In this document: piece after piece, positions 49,454 through 57,190 of the stretch
How positions within the stretch are numbered: position 1 is the first letter of the stretch
Layout: each line of letters begins with the position of its first letter
Source of the DNA: Geoalkalibacter sp.
GTDB lineage: Bacteria > Desulfobacterota > Desulfuromonadia > Desulfuromonadales > Geoalkalibacteraceae
Direction of reading: 5' to 3'
Assembly (NCBI RefSeq): GCF_030605225.1
Contig: NZ_JAUWAV010000005.1
Location: 48,625 to 112,624, forward strand
DNA: 64,000 nucleotides
Notes under the pieces: generated by a model
Database searches by the model: none
What the model was told of the DNA's origin: nothing
What the model saw: only the letters and a program-made list of their open reading frames with translations
Translations under genes and position numbers: made by a program

Positions 49454-51193
49454 ATGTTTCGCATCCGCCGCATTTACGATGATCTGCGCCCCGTCAACCG
49501 CGAGGCCCTCGACCAGGTGCGGCGGATCCTGCGCGAGCAGTTCCCCGCGCTTCATGCCGCCGATATCGACAAAATTCCAGAATTGCTGCGCAATCCCCTC
49601 AGGCACGGGTTTCGCGCCATTCTCTACGTGGCGGAGAACCAGCGCAATCAGGTGCGCGGCTTTGCTCTGCTCTCCTACGATGCGGAGCTCAAATTCGCCT
49701 TTCTCGACTACATTTCCGCCGCCCGCGCCACCACCGGCGGCGGCATCGGCGGAGCGCTCTACGAACAGGTGCGCGAGGAGGCGCTGACCCTGGGGGCGGT
49801 GGGGATTTTCTTCGAGTGCCTGCCCGACGATCCCGCCCTGTGCCGCGACCCGCTGATCCTCAAGCAGAATCAGGCACGCCTCAAATTTTACGAAAAATAC
49901 GGCGCCCTGCCCATCGCCGGCACCGCCTATGAGACGCCCCTCAAACCCGGCGACGACAATCCGCCCTATCTGGTGTTCGATCCCCTCGGCCGGCCCGCGC
50001 TGCCCTCCCGCGAACAGGCCCGCGCCATGGTGCGAGCCATTCTGGAGCGCCGCTACGGCCATTTGTGCCCGCCCGGCTATATTCAGATGGTGGTCGATTC
50101 CTTCGGTGAGGATCCGCTGCGCCTGCGGCCGCCGCGCTATGTGAAAAGGCCGCGTTTGCCCGCTGTGCCGAGCCTTGGGCGCACGCAGAAGATCGCCCTG
50201 GTGATCAATGAGCGTCACATCATCCACCATGTGCGCGAGCGCGGTTACGTCGAATCGCCGGTGCGCATTCGCAGCATCCTGCGTGAACTCGAGGCGAGCG
50301 GCCTGTTTGAACCGATGGCGCCGCGCGAATACCCCGAGCGGGTGCTGACCAGCGTGCATGCCCGCGATTATGTGGAGTACTTCAAGCGCGTCTGCCGCAA
50401 TCTGCCCGAGGGCAAGTCGGTCTACCCCTATGTTTTCCCGATCCGCAACGCGGCGCGGCCCCCGGTGGAACTCGCGGTGCGGGCCGGCTATTACTGCATC
50501 GACACCTTCACGCCCCTCAATCGCAACGCCTGGCTGGCGGCCAAGGGCGCCGTCGACTGCGCCCTGACCGGCGCCGATCTGCTGCTTGAAGGCTATCGCC
50601 TCTGCTACGCGTTGGTGCGCCCGCCCGGCCATCATGCCGAGCGGCGGGCCTTCGGCGGCTTCTGCTATTTCAACAATGCCGCCATTGCCGCGCAGATGCT
50701 CAGCGCCCACGGTCCGGTGGCGATGCTCGACATCGACTACCACCACGGCAACGGCCAGCAGATGATTTTTTACGAACGCAGCGACGTGCTCACGGTCTCC
50801 ATTCACGGGCACCCGCGCTTTGCCTATCCCTATTTCAGCGGATTCGAAGACGAAACGGGCGAGGGGCAAGGCAAGGGCTTCAACCTCAATCTGCCCCTGC
50901 CCGAACAGCTGAGCGGCGAACAATTTCTCGAAGCGCTGCACAAGGCCCTCAAGCGCATCGGACGCTTTAAGCCGGCGTTTCTCATCCTCAGTCTCGGCCT
51001 CGATACGGCCAAGGGCGATCCCACCGGCACCTGGAGTCTCAGCGCACGCGATTTCGAACGCATCGGCCGCGCGATCGGCGCTCTCAAGCTGCCGACATTG
51101 GTGGTGCAGGAGGGCGGCTATCGCAATCGGGTGATCGGGACCAACGCGCGCAATTTCTTCGTGGGGTTGTGGCAGGGTGCGTTGGGCGGTTGA
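49454..51193 (+). CDS. Acetyltransferase (GNAT)-histone deacetylase-like fusion
   Basis: A 579-residue two-domain protein. Residues about 1-190 form a GNAT domain (FALLSYDAELKFAFLDYIS, then TTGGGIGGALYEQVREEA as acetyl-CoA-binding motif). Residues about 235-575 form a class II HDAC-like/polyamine deacetylase fold with RPPGHHAERRAFGGFCYFNN, the zinc site MLDIDYHHGNGQQ, GLDTAKGDP and the catalytic Tyr in QEGGYRNRV. One chain thus combines addition and removal of acyl groups. The start ATG lies 2 bases after the kinase stop. The substrate could be a protein, polyamine or small molecule. Confidence 0.9.
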   Translation: MFRIRRIYDDLRPVNREALDQVRRILREQFPALHAADIDKIPELLRNPLRHGFRAILYVAENQRNQVRGFALLSYDAELKFAFLDYISAARATTGGGIGGALYEQVREEALTLGAVGIFFECLPDDPALCRDPLILKQNQARLKFYEKYGALPIAGTAYETPLKPGDDNPPYLVFDPLGRPALPSREQARAMVRAILERRYGHLCPPGYIQMVVDSFGEDPLRLRPPRYVKRPRLPAVPSLGRTQKIALVINERHIIHHVRERGYVESPVRIRSILRELEASGLFEPMAPREYPERVLTSVHARDYVEYFKRVCRNLPEGKSVYPYVFPIRNAARPPVELAVRAGYYCIDTFTPLNRNAWLAAKGAVDCALTGADLLLEGYRLCYALVRPPGHHAERRAFGGFCYFNNAAIAAQMLSAHGPVAMLDIDYHHGNGQQMIFYERSDVLTVSIHGHPRFAYPYFSGFEDETGEGQGKGFNLNLPLPEQLSGEQFLEALHKALKRIGRFKPAFLILSLGLDTAKGDPTGTWSLSARDFERIGRAIGALKLPTLVVQEGGYRNRVIGTNARNFFVGLWQGALGG

Positions 51194-51229
51194 GGCGCGA
51201 TTCATCGTTTGAGGGAAGGCAGAAGATCC

Positions 51230-51685
51230 ATGAACATCACCCTCGCCCAGGCGGCGGATATTCCCGCGTTGTGCGCGTTGCTGAACCTGCTCTTCACCCA
51301 GGAGGCGGATTTTTCACCTGATGCCGAGGCACAGCGGCGCGGCCTGGCGCTGATTCTTGACGATCCGGCGGTCGGCGAGATCCTCGTCGCGCGGCGCGAC
51401 GGCCGGGTGCTGGGCATGGTCAGTCTGCTCTACAGCGTCTCCACCGCCCTTGGCGCCCGCGTCGCCTGGCTGGAGGATATGATCGTGCATCCCGAGGCGC
51501 GCGATGCCGGAGTGGGCGCGGCGTTGCTCAGGCGGGCCCTGGCGTTGGCGCGCGAGCGGGGTTGCAAGCGCATCACCCTGTTGACGGATCGCGACAACGA
51601 CGCGGCGCAGCGCTTTTATCGCCGACAGGGGTTTAGGCCGTCGGCCATGGTGCCGTTGCGGTTGCTGCTGGCGGATGAGGTTTGA
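51230..51685 (+). CDS. GNAT family N-acetyltransferase
   Basis: A 151-residue single GNAT domain. Motif A is VHPEARDAGVGAALLRRALALA (R/Q-x-x-G-x-G/A core), preceded by AWLEDMIV, and motif B ends with NDAAQRFYRRQGFRPS. The substrate is unknown. The ATG at 51230 has a weak AAGG site. It lies 36 bases after the deacetylase fusion and is probably in the same unit. Confidence 0.9.
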   Translation: MNITLAQAADIPALCALLNLLFTQEADFSPDAEAQRRGLALILDDPAVGEILVARRDGRVLGMVSLLYSVSTALGARVAWLEDMIVHPEARDAGVGAALLRRALALARERGCKRITLLTDRDNDAAQRFYRRQGFRPSAMVPLRLLLADEV

Positions 51686-51691
51686 GGCGGG

Positions 51692-52036
51692 CTAACGCGT
51701 TCTCTTGTTCGGTTTGTCCGAACCTGCGCGTCGCGTGTTTTTTGGCGCGGGGCGCTCCGAGGGCGATTTCGACTCGTTTTTGGCGCGAGCGGGCCGGACC
51801 CGGATGCAGCGGTTGAGCAGGCGGGTGCCGTCGAGGTTTTGGATTGCGTCTCGGGTCTGGGCATCATTGGCCATGCGCACGAAGGCGACGCCCTTGAATT
51901 GCCCTTGCGGATCGTTCACCCTGTGAATGCTGCGCACGGTGCCGCATACGGAGAACAGTTTGCGAAGGTCGTCCTCGCTCGCCTCAAGGGCGATATCGGT
52001 GACAAAAATCTCTTTGACATCGGTTTTTGGTTTCAC
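51692..52036 (-). CDS. RRM-type RNA-binding protein
   Basis: A 114-residue protein with one RNA-recognition motif (about 9-85). RNP2 is IFVTDI and RNP1 is FKGVAFVRM; the basic tail (ARAKNESKSPSERP... RRAGSDKPNKRTR) is about 30 residues. Such glycine-poor bacterial RRM proteins are known from cyanobacteria and Deltaproteobacteria and may act as RNA chaperones. The GTG start at 52036 is set by GGGGGAG about 10 bases upstream. It is convergent with the GNAT gene, 6 bases apart. Confidence 0.9.
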   Translation of the reverse strand: MKPKTDVKEIFVTDIALEASEDDLRKLFSVCGTVRSIHRVNDPQGQFKGVAFVRMANDAQTRDAIQNLDGTRLLNRCIRVRPARAKNESKSPSERPAPKNTRRAGSDKPNKRTR

Positions 52037-52246
52037 TGGGTGGGTTCTCCCCCTGGATAAATTTCCGGCATTGTCGACCGATTGCTCGGGTGGGCGCAAT
52101 CTCTTTATGGGATGTCTTGGTCTTTGGCGGGAATGATCTGGATATTCTCCCCGATCTGTCTTAGCATGGCGGTTAGTTCACTCTAAGTCTCGCGGTGAAT
52201 TGATCGATCTCTGTCGGCGGGGATGCGAACCCTTGAGGAGATATTT

Positions 52247-53185
52247 ATGCGACGAGTGCGCGGGGTCTGTCTTTACCTCGTGGTTGTTGTCCTGGCGCTT
52301 TGGAGTCTTGGCCTGGGCGGCTGTCAACAGGATCAGCCCAAAACCATCCGTCTGGAGCATCGGGAGCCATTGCCGGCCCCTCGGCCCATCTCGGAGAAAG
52401 GGCGGCTGAATCTGAGCGTCGGCGCTATTCTTACGCCGGAACAGGGGTATGTCTACTATCAGGAATTGATCGCTTATCTCGCCGACCAGCTGTCCCTTGA
52501 AATCACCGTCGTTGACCCGATTAATTATCAGAAACTCAATGACATGCTTCAGGCCGGCGACGTGGATGTCGCTTTTGTCTGTTCCGGCCCCTATGTCGAA
52601 GGTCGGGAGCGTTTCGGTCTGTGGTTGTTGGCCGCGCCGGTGGTCAATGGGGAGCCGGCGTATTATTCCAATCTGATCGTGCCGGCCCAGAGCCCGGTGC
52701 GAAGCCTGGCTGACCTGCGCGGCAAAACCTTTGCCTTTACCGATCCCCATTCCAATACCGGCACCCTGGTGCCCAGGACGAAACTGGCGGACATGGGGAC
52801 GACGCCCGAAGCGTTTTTCGCCTCTTTCACCTACACCTATGCCCATGATCGCTCCATTCACGCCGTGGCCGAGCGGTTGGTGGACGGCGCCGCGGTGGAC
52901 AGCTTGATTTGGGATTACATGGTTGCTGGTGAGCCGGATCTGCGCGAAAGGGTGCGCGTGGTCGAGCGCTATGGGCCCTTTGGCATCCCACCGGTGGTCG
53001 CTGGTCCCCATGTCGCCGCGGAGACGCGCGAAAAGATTCGCCAAGTGCTTTTGACCCTGCACGAAAATCCGCGCGGGAAAGAGATTTTGCAGAAGATGCA
53101 CATTGAGCGCTTTGTCGATATTGACGACAGCGCTTATGATTCCATTCGCCGCATGCATGCCCTGGATTCCAAAGGCACTCCCTGA
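52247..53185 (+). CDS. PhnD-like periplasmic binding lipoprotein
   Basis: A 312-residue lipoprotein. Signal peptide with lipobox LGLGGC (acylated Cys near 26), then a PhnD/TauA-type phosphonate-binding fold: LSVGAILTPEQGYVYYQELIAYLADQL, NYQKLNDMLQAGDVDVAFVCSGPYV, LADLRGKTFAFTDPHSNTG. The ligand may be a phosphonate, phosphate, phosphite or another oxyanion. GAGGAG lies 8 bases before the ATG. The stop overlaps the start of the downstream kinase (TGATG), so it probably presents a ligand to the kinase rather than to an ABC transporter; no transporter genes are nearby. Confidence 0.92.
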   Translation: MRRVRGVCLYLVVVVLALWSLGLGGCQQDQPKTIRLEHREPLPAPRPISEKGRLNLSVGAILTPEQGYVYYQELIAYLADQLSLEITVVDPINYQKLNDMLQAGDVDVAFVCSGPYVEGRERFGLWLLAAPVVNGEPAYYSNLIVPAQSPVRSLADLRGKTFAFTDPHSNTGTLVPRTKLADMGTTPEAFFASFTYTYAHDRSIHAVAERLVDGAAVDSLIWDYMVAGEPDLRERVRVVERYGPFGIPPVVAGPHVAAETREKIRQVLLTLHENPRGKEILQKMHIERFVDIDDSAYDSIRRMHALDSKGTP

Positions 53186-55050
53186 TGCCCTTTCTCAAAG
53201 GCCTGCGCCAAAAGTTTTTTTTCGCATTTGCCGGAATCTCGGTTTTCTTCGGCGTGGCGCTGCTGCTTTTCGTTAAATTCGACTATTCCCAACAACTGCG
53301 CTCCGAACTGGAGAAACGCGGAATTTCCATCGCCCGCCATCTGGCCGTGCAGAGCATCGCTCCCATTCTCGGCCGCGACCCCCTGACGCTGAAGCTGTTC
53401 GCGCTTCAGGCGCAGAAAATCGAAGACGACATCCTCTATATTTTTTTCCTGGATCCGCGCAGCGGTGCGGTGCTGGCCCATACTTTCGGCGCGGAATTTC
53501 CCGTTGAACTCCTCGGCGCCCATGTTCTGCCCCTTGGCCGGGAGCACAGCATTGCCCACCTGGATACGGAAGCCGGCCTGATTTACGATGTCGCGGTACC
53601 CGTAGGTCTGGGCGGTTTGGGGCAGGTGCATGTGGGCCTCTCGGCACAGCCCGTGGCCGCCGCCGTTGATCTGCTGACGCGCGATATTCTGCTGGTGACC
53701 CTGCTTCTTGCCGGGGCCGGCCTGGTGTTCAGCCTGCCCCTTTCGGCGGCGCTGGTGCGGCCCCTGCGCGATCTGACCCAGGCCGCCCGCGAAGTCGCCG
53801 CCGGGCGCTTCGACCAGCAGCTTGCCGAGCAGGGGAAAGACGAAATCGGAGAACTGGCGCGCTCCTTCAATGACATGACCCGTGAACTTCAGACGGCTCG
53901 GCAGATACTACTGGAGCGCAATCAAGCCCTGGTCGCGGAGGTGGAGCGTCGCCAAGCGGCCGAGGGCGAGCTTGCCGCCCAGCTCAATTTTCTCACCACC
54001 CTGATGAACGAGCTGCCCGAGCCGGTTTTCTATAAAAACACCCAAGGCCTCTATCTTGGCTGCAACCGTGCCTTTGAAGAGTTTTTCGGCCTGACCCGCG
54101 AAGCCATCATCGGACATGGCCTCCATGACCTCTATCCCGAAACCGAAGCGCGCATTCATGACCAGGTCGACCGCGAGCTTTTCGACAACCCCGGCAGCCG
54201 CCAGTACGAGTTGCAAGTGACGGCGGCCAACTGCAAGGAACGCCAGGTCCTGTGCAAAAAAACCACGTTCAACGACCGCTCCGGCGATTTGGCCGGGCTG
54301 ATCGGCGTTCTGATCGACGTGACCGCCGAACGGCAGATCGACCAGCTGCGCCGGGACTTTGTTTCGACCACGGCGCACGAGTTCCAAACTCCCCTGACGG
54401 CGATTCTCGGCTTTTGCGAGCTGCTGCAAATGCCCGACTACCAGGCCTCTGACAAGCGCGAGGAGTTTGTCGCCATCATTCAGGAGCGCGCCGGGTTTCT
54501 TTCGCGTCTGGTCGATCAGTTTCTCGACCTCAGTCGCATCGAGGATGGCCGCGCGCTGACGCTGCACCTGGAACCCTGTCGGCCGGAGCCGCTGATCCGC
54601 AAACTGGTGGGCAACCAGCGCAGCGGTCATCAGCGCTTCGATATCCGCTTCCCGCAGGACTGCCCGGCCGTGCTGGCCGATGAAGACCGGTTGGCGCAAA
54701 TCATGGACAACCTCATCAGCAATGCGGTGAAATATTCCCCGCCCCAGGGCCGCATCACCATCAGCGCCGCCGTTGAGGAGCACCTGCTGCGGATTTCGGT
54801 GCAGGATCAGGGGGTTGGCCTTGCACAGGACAACCTTGAGCGCATCTTCGACAAATTTTTCCGCGCCGATACCCGCGAAACCGCCCCGGCGGGAAGCGGC
54901 CTGGGGCTTTACATCGTGCGTGCCCTGGTTGAAGCTCTCGGTGGCCAAATCAGCGCCTCCAGCCAACCAGGCCAGGGGGCAACCCTCAGCTTCACCCTGC
55001 CGCTTGCGCTTCCCGCGGCAAGAGATCAGGGGGCGGGACAGGGGTGCTGA
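53185..55050 (+). CDS. Membrane sensor histidine kinase (HAMP-PAS)
   Basis: A 621-residue kinase: first helix about 8-30 (FFFAFAGISVFFGVALLLF), periplasmic domain about 31-165, second helix about 168-192, HAMP about 193-245, coiled coil, PAS about 275-390 (FYKNTQGLYLGCNRAFEEFFG), HisKA with TTAHEFQTPLTAILGF (His near 393), HATPase_c with DNLISNAVKYSP, DQGVGLAQDN and GSGLGLYIVRAL. It is coupled to the PhnD-like lipoprotein by a TGATG overlap, the likely ligand presenter. No response regulator gene is adjacent. Confidence 0.94.
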   Translation: MPFLKGLRQKFFFAFAGISVFFGVALLLFVKFDYSQQLRSELEKRGISIARHLAVQSIAPILGRDPLTLKLFALQAQKIEDDILYIFFLDPRSGAVLAHTFGAEFPVELLGAHVLPLGREHSIAHLDTEAGLIYDVAVPVGLGGLGQVHVGLSAQPVAAAVDLLTRDILLVTLLLAGAGLVFSLPLSAALVRPLRDLTQAAREVAAGRFDQQLAEQGKDEIGELARSFNDMTRELQTARQILLERNQALVAEVERRQAAEGELAAQLNFLTTLMNELPEPVFYKNTQGLYLGCNRAFEEFFGLTREAIIGHGLHDLYPETEARIHDQVDRELFDNPGSRQYELQVTAANCKERQVLCKKTTFNDRSGDLAGLIGVLIDVTAERQIDQLRRDFVSTTAHEFQTPLTAILGFCELLQMPDYQASDKREEFVAIIQERAGFLSRLVDQFLDLSRIEDGRALTLHLEPCRPEPLIRKLVGNQRSGHQRFDIRFPQDCPAVLADEDRLAQIMDNLISNAVKYSPPQGRITISAAVEEHLLRISVQDQGVGLAQDNLERIFDKFFRADTRETAPAGSGLGLYIVRALVEALGGQISASSQPGQGATLSFTLPLALPAARDQGAGQGC

Positions 55051-55053
55051 GTT

Positions 55054-55083
55054 TTGCCACCGCAGCGGCATCTGTGCTAGGAT
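55054..55083 (+). promoter_or_regulatory. Promoter of the candidate structured RNA
   Basis: TTGCCA (55054-55059), 18 bases, TAGGAT (55078-55083); 5 of 6 and 4 of 6 matches. Transcription would start near 55090, just after the kinase stop codon. Confidence 0.6.
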
Positions 55084-55089
55084 GAAGTC

Positions 55090-55413
55090 GTAGGAAAAAA
55101 GATCTTTGGCAGAGTTGGGGCATGCAGGCGGTTCGCCGGACGTGAGGTGCCGCGCCGGATCTTTGCCGGAGGACGGCAGAGGGCGTCACAGGTCGCCGCG
55201 GCGGGCTTGAAAACCGCCAGGAACCGGACGAATGAGCAAGAGACGTTCGACCGAGGCTGCCTGAGGCGAACGAAAACCCTGCATCCCTGCACATGGGAAG
55301 CCGGTGTTGGGCGAAAGGGAAAAACGCTGAAATCTGGCGTTCAACCCGATCGCGACCACCCGACTTCTCATGAGTCGACCAAGGTTTCTCCAAAGGAGAA
55401 GCCTTGGTTTTTT
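55090..55413 (+). ncRNA. Candidate structured non-coding RNA, about 325 nt
   Basis: About 385 bases without a credible gene, bounded by a promoter and a strong terminator. Visible structure: ATGCAGG (about 55115) pairs with CCTGCAT (about 55285), extended by GTTCGCC with GGCGAAC to close a domain of about 170 nt. Inside, CTTTGCCG-GAGGA-CGGCAGAG is a perfect 8-bp hairpin nested in GTGA(GG)TGCC with GGCGTCAC; GGCGG...CCGCC follows. A second part has AACGC...GCGTT and CGACT...AGTCG before the terminator. It lacks RNase P, tmRNA, SRP and c-di-GMP-I signatures; 6S RNA is not excluded. About ten GGA motifs, one in a hairpin loop, also allow a CsrA-binding RNA. Confidence 0.55.
55379..55413 (+). terminator. 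Rho-independent terminator
   Basis: CCAAGG-T-TTCTCC pairs with GGAGAA-G-CCTTGG around an AAA loop, followed by six T. The 13-bp stem has one T-G wobble. Confidence 0.94.
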
Positions 55414-55435
55414 GCGTTTTCAGGCCGGCATCGCT

Positions 55436-56233
55436 TCAGTCAATACGTTCCACCCGGTTGCGGCCGGAGGCCTTGGCGCGCAGCAGGGCGAGGTCGGCGC
55501 GGTGGAGGGTCGCGGAGTATTCTTCGCCCGGCTGGTGGCAGGCCAGGCCGAGGCTGGCGGTCAGGGGCAGGGGCGCTCCGGCCTGTTCGAAATGAATTTG
55601 GCTCACGTTGCGGCGGATGCGCTCGGCGACGCCGACGGCGGTGTCGAGAGGGGTGTCGGGCAGCATGACGAGAAATTCCTCGCCGCCCCAACGCCCGCAC
55701 AGGTCATATTCGCGCAGGCCCGCCTGAATCGCCCGGGCGATTTCCCGCAAGACACGATCGCCGGTTTCGTGACCGAGGCGGTCGTTGACCGTCTTGAAGT
55801 GATCCACGTCAAGCAGGGCCAGGGAAAAGCCGCCGCCCTTGCGCTGCACGCGGGCGCATTCGGCCTTGAGGCTTTCCAGCAGATAGCGGCGGTTGCCGAT
55901 TTCGGTGAGGGGATCGCGCAGCACCGCCTGTTTGAGCTCCTGGTTGAGTTCGCGCAGGTGCTTCTGGTAGCGGTCGGAGATGCGCGTGAGCTTTTCCAGC
56001 CGCTGAATCTGGCGGTCGTACTGCTCGATGAGGCCCAGGTTGCGGCTGCGCTCCAAATCGTGAAAGCCGTCGGAAATGCGGATCAGCCGCTCCAGGCGGA
56101 CCCGTTGCGCTTCGCACAGGTTTAAGAGCGCTTCGAGATCGGCGCGCAGGGGATTGGCGGCGTGAACGGGATCGGCGAGCTGCGCCCGGATGTGCTGGAG
56201 CAGTTCCGTTTCAGTGCGCTCCGCGCGTTTCAT
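55436..56233 (-). CDS. siaD: Diguanylate cyclase (SiaD-like)
   Basis: A 265-residue soluble protein: N-terminal helical/coiled-coil part (about 1-95, rich in L, E, R) and a GGDEF domain (about 100-262). The active-site loop is GGEEF in GRWGGEEFLVMLP, and the inhibitory I-site RxxD (REYD) lies five residues before it. DPLTEIGNRRYL marks the domain start. It synthesises c-di-GMP. In Pseudomonas SiaD is activated by SiaC; gene order here is the same (A-B-C-D). The start overlaps the siaC-like gene by 23 bases; an ATG at 56242 is an alternative. Confidence 0.93.
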   Translation of the reverse strand: MKRAERTETELLQHIRAQLADPVHAANPLRADLEALLNLCEAQRVRLERLIRISDGFHDLERSRNLGLIEQYDRQIQRLEKLTRISDRYQKHLRELNQELKQAVLRDPLTEIGNRRYLLESLKAECARVQRKGGGFSLALLDVDHFKTVNDRLGHETGDRVLREIARAIQAGLREYDLCGRWGGEEFLVMLPDTPLDTAVGVAERIRRNVSQIHFEQAGAPLPLTASLGLACHQPGEEYSATLHRADLALLRAKASGRNRVERID

Positions 56234-56612
56234 CGGCTTCATCCGCTTCGATATGAAAGGCAAAGGTGCAGTCCTCGCGAAAATCCTCGGCCATTTCCAC
56301 CACCCGCTCGTTGCGCGGATCGTAGCGCCAGTGGACCTGTACCTGGCGACCCTGGCGGTGGGCCTCCTCCAGCATCTCGAAAATGTCCATCAGCGCCTTG
56401 ACCGAGCTGGTGTTCATGTAGATCAGGCGCAGCTCCAGGGTGAGGGGGCGCTGGGTTCTGGTCAGGAATCCTTCGATCCAGGTGATGACCGTGGAGAAGA
56501 AATCGAAGGAATTCTCCGGATAGGAGTCGCCCTCCATGCGCAGAAGGCCCTGGTCCCACAGGCCCTCGACGGCGGGGGTGGATTGACTGCTCGGGATGCT
56601 GAGGTCGGTCAT
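56211..56612 (-). CDS. siaC: SiaC-like regulatory protein (DUF1987)
   Basis: A 133-residue STAS-like single-domain protein of the DUF1987/SiaC family. Segments: GDSYPENSFDFFSTVITWIEGFL near 28-50 and LTLELRLIYMNTSSVKALMDIFEML near 57-81. The phospho-acceptor is expected among the Thr/Ser of MNTSSVK. In Pseudomonas unphosphorylated SiaC binds and activates SiaD; SiaB phosphorylates and SiaA dephosphorylates it. AGGA stands 7 bases before the ATG. Gene order siaA-siaB-siaC-siaD fits. Confidence 0.92.
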   Translation of the reverse strand: MTDLSIPSSQSTPAVEGLWDQGLLRMEGDSYPENSFDFFSTVITWIEGFLTRTQRPLTLELRLIYMNTSSVKALMDIFEMLEEAHRQGRQVQVHWRYDPRNERVVEMAEDFREDCTFAFHIEADEADETRGAH

Positions 56613-56638
56613 GGCGTATCCTGTGGGTTCAAAAGGAA

Positions 56639-57181
56639 TCAGATGACGGCGCGCAGGCTGAGAAAGGCGCGCTCTGCGTCGATGGGCGTCAAGCTGGCGC
56701 ACAGGGGCTGTGCGGATTTCCGCGCCACGTCGATGAGGCCCAAGCCCGCGCCCCCGCCAGACTGCGTCGCGCGCGGCCGTCGCAGCTGCTCCTTGTAGAG
56801 AGCCTTGAGCTCGCTTTTGTCGCGCCCGGCCAGATCCTCGATGCGCGCGAGCAGCGCTTGGCCGTCCGCGGCGTCCACCAGGTTGCCGGCCTGCACGATA
56901 TAGTGACCGAGCTCGTCGCGCGCGACGATCACCGTGGCGGCGGCCGCGTGCTCGTCGTAGCCTCGGGCGAGGGCGTATTGGCGAATGTTCTGCGTCAGCT
57001 CGATATACACGCCGAAGACGTCCATGGCGGCCGAAGGCTGGATCTGCTCCACCTGCAGATAATTGCGCAGGGCGTTGCCGATCTCCTCGATGAGACTCTG
57101 GGAGATGGGGCCGTTGAAGCATAGCAGGATACGGTGGCGGCTCAACTGCTCGCGCAGGCTGAAAAGATCGATGTGGTCCAT
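56639..57181 (-). CDS. siaB: SiaB-like protein kinase
   Basis: A 180-residue SiaB family protein with a degenerate GHKL/HATPase-like fold. The N-box region is FGVYIELTQNIRQYA near 56-70 and the glycine loop is GGGAGLGLIDVARKS near 140. The family is a Ser/Thr kinase for SiaC. It lies 26 bases upstream of the siaC-like gene and 9 bases after the siaA-like stop. Confidence 0.9.
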   Translation of the reverse strand: MDHIDLFSLREQLSRHRILLCFNGPISQSLIEEIGNALRNYLQVEQIQPSAAMDVFGVYIELTQNIRQYALARGYDEHAAAATVIVARDELGHYIVQAGNLVDAADGQALLARIEDLAGRDKSELKALYKEQLRRPRATQSGGGAGLGLIDVARKSAQPLCASLTPIDAERAFLSLRAVI

Positions 57182-57190
57182 GAGATCACC

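Noticed and set aside
55090..55413. RNase P RNA, tmRNA, SRP RNA or c-di-GMP-I riboswitch
   Set aside because: Their conserved cores (for example GAGGAAAGTCCGG, the tmRNA tag and T-arm, the SRP GGAAGG/AGCAG loop, the GEMM core) are not present. 6S RNA remains open.
55147..55668. A plus-strand frame of about 170 codons across the candidate RNA and the siaD end
   Set aside because: It crosses a strong terminator and the antisense of the GGDEF domain; no ribosome site.
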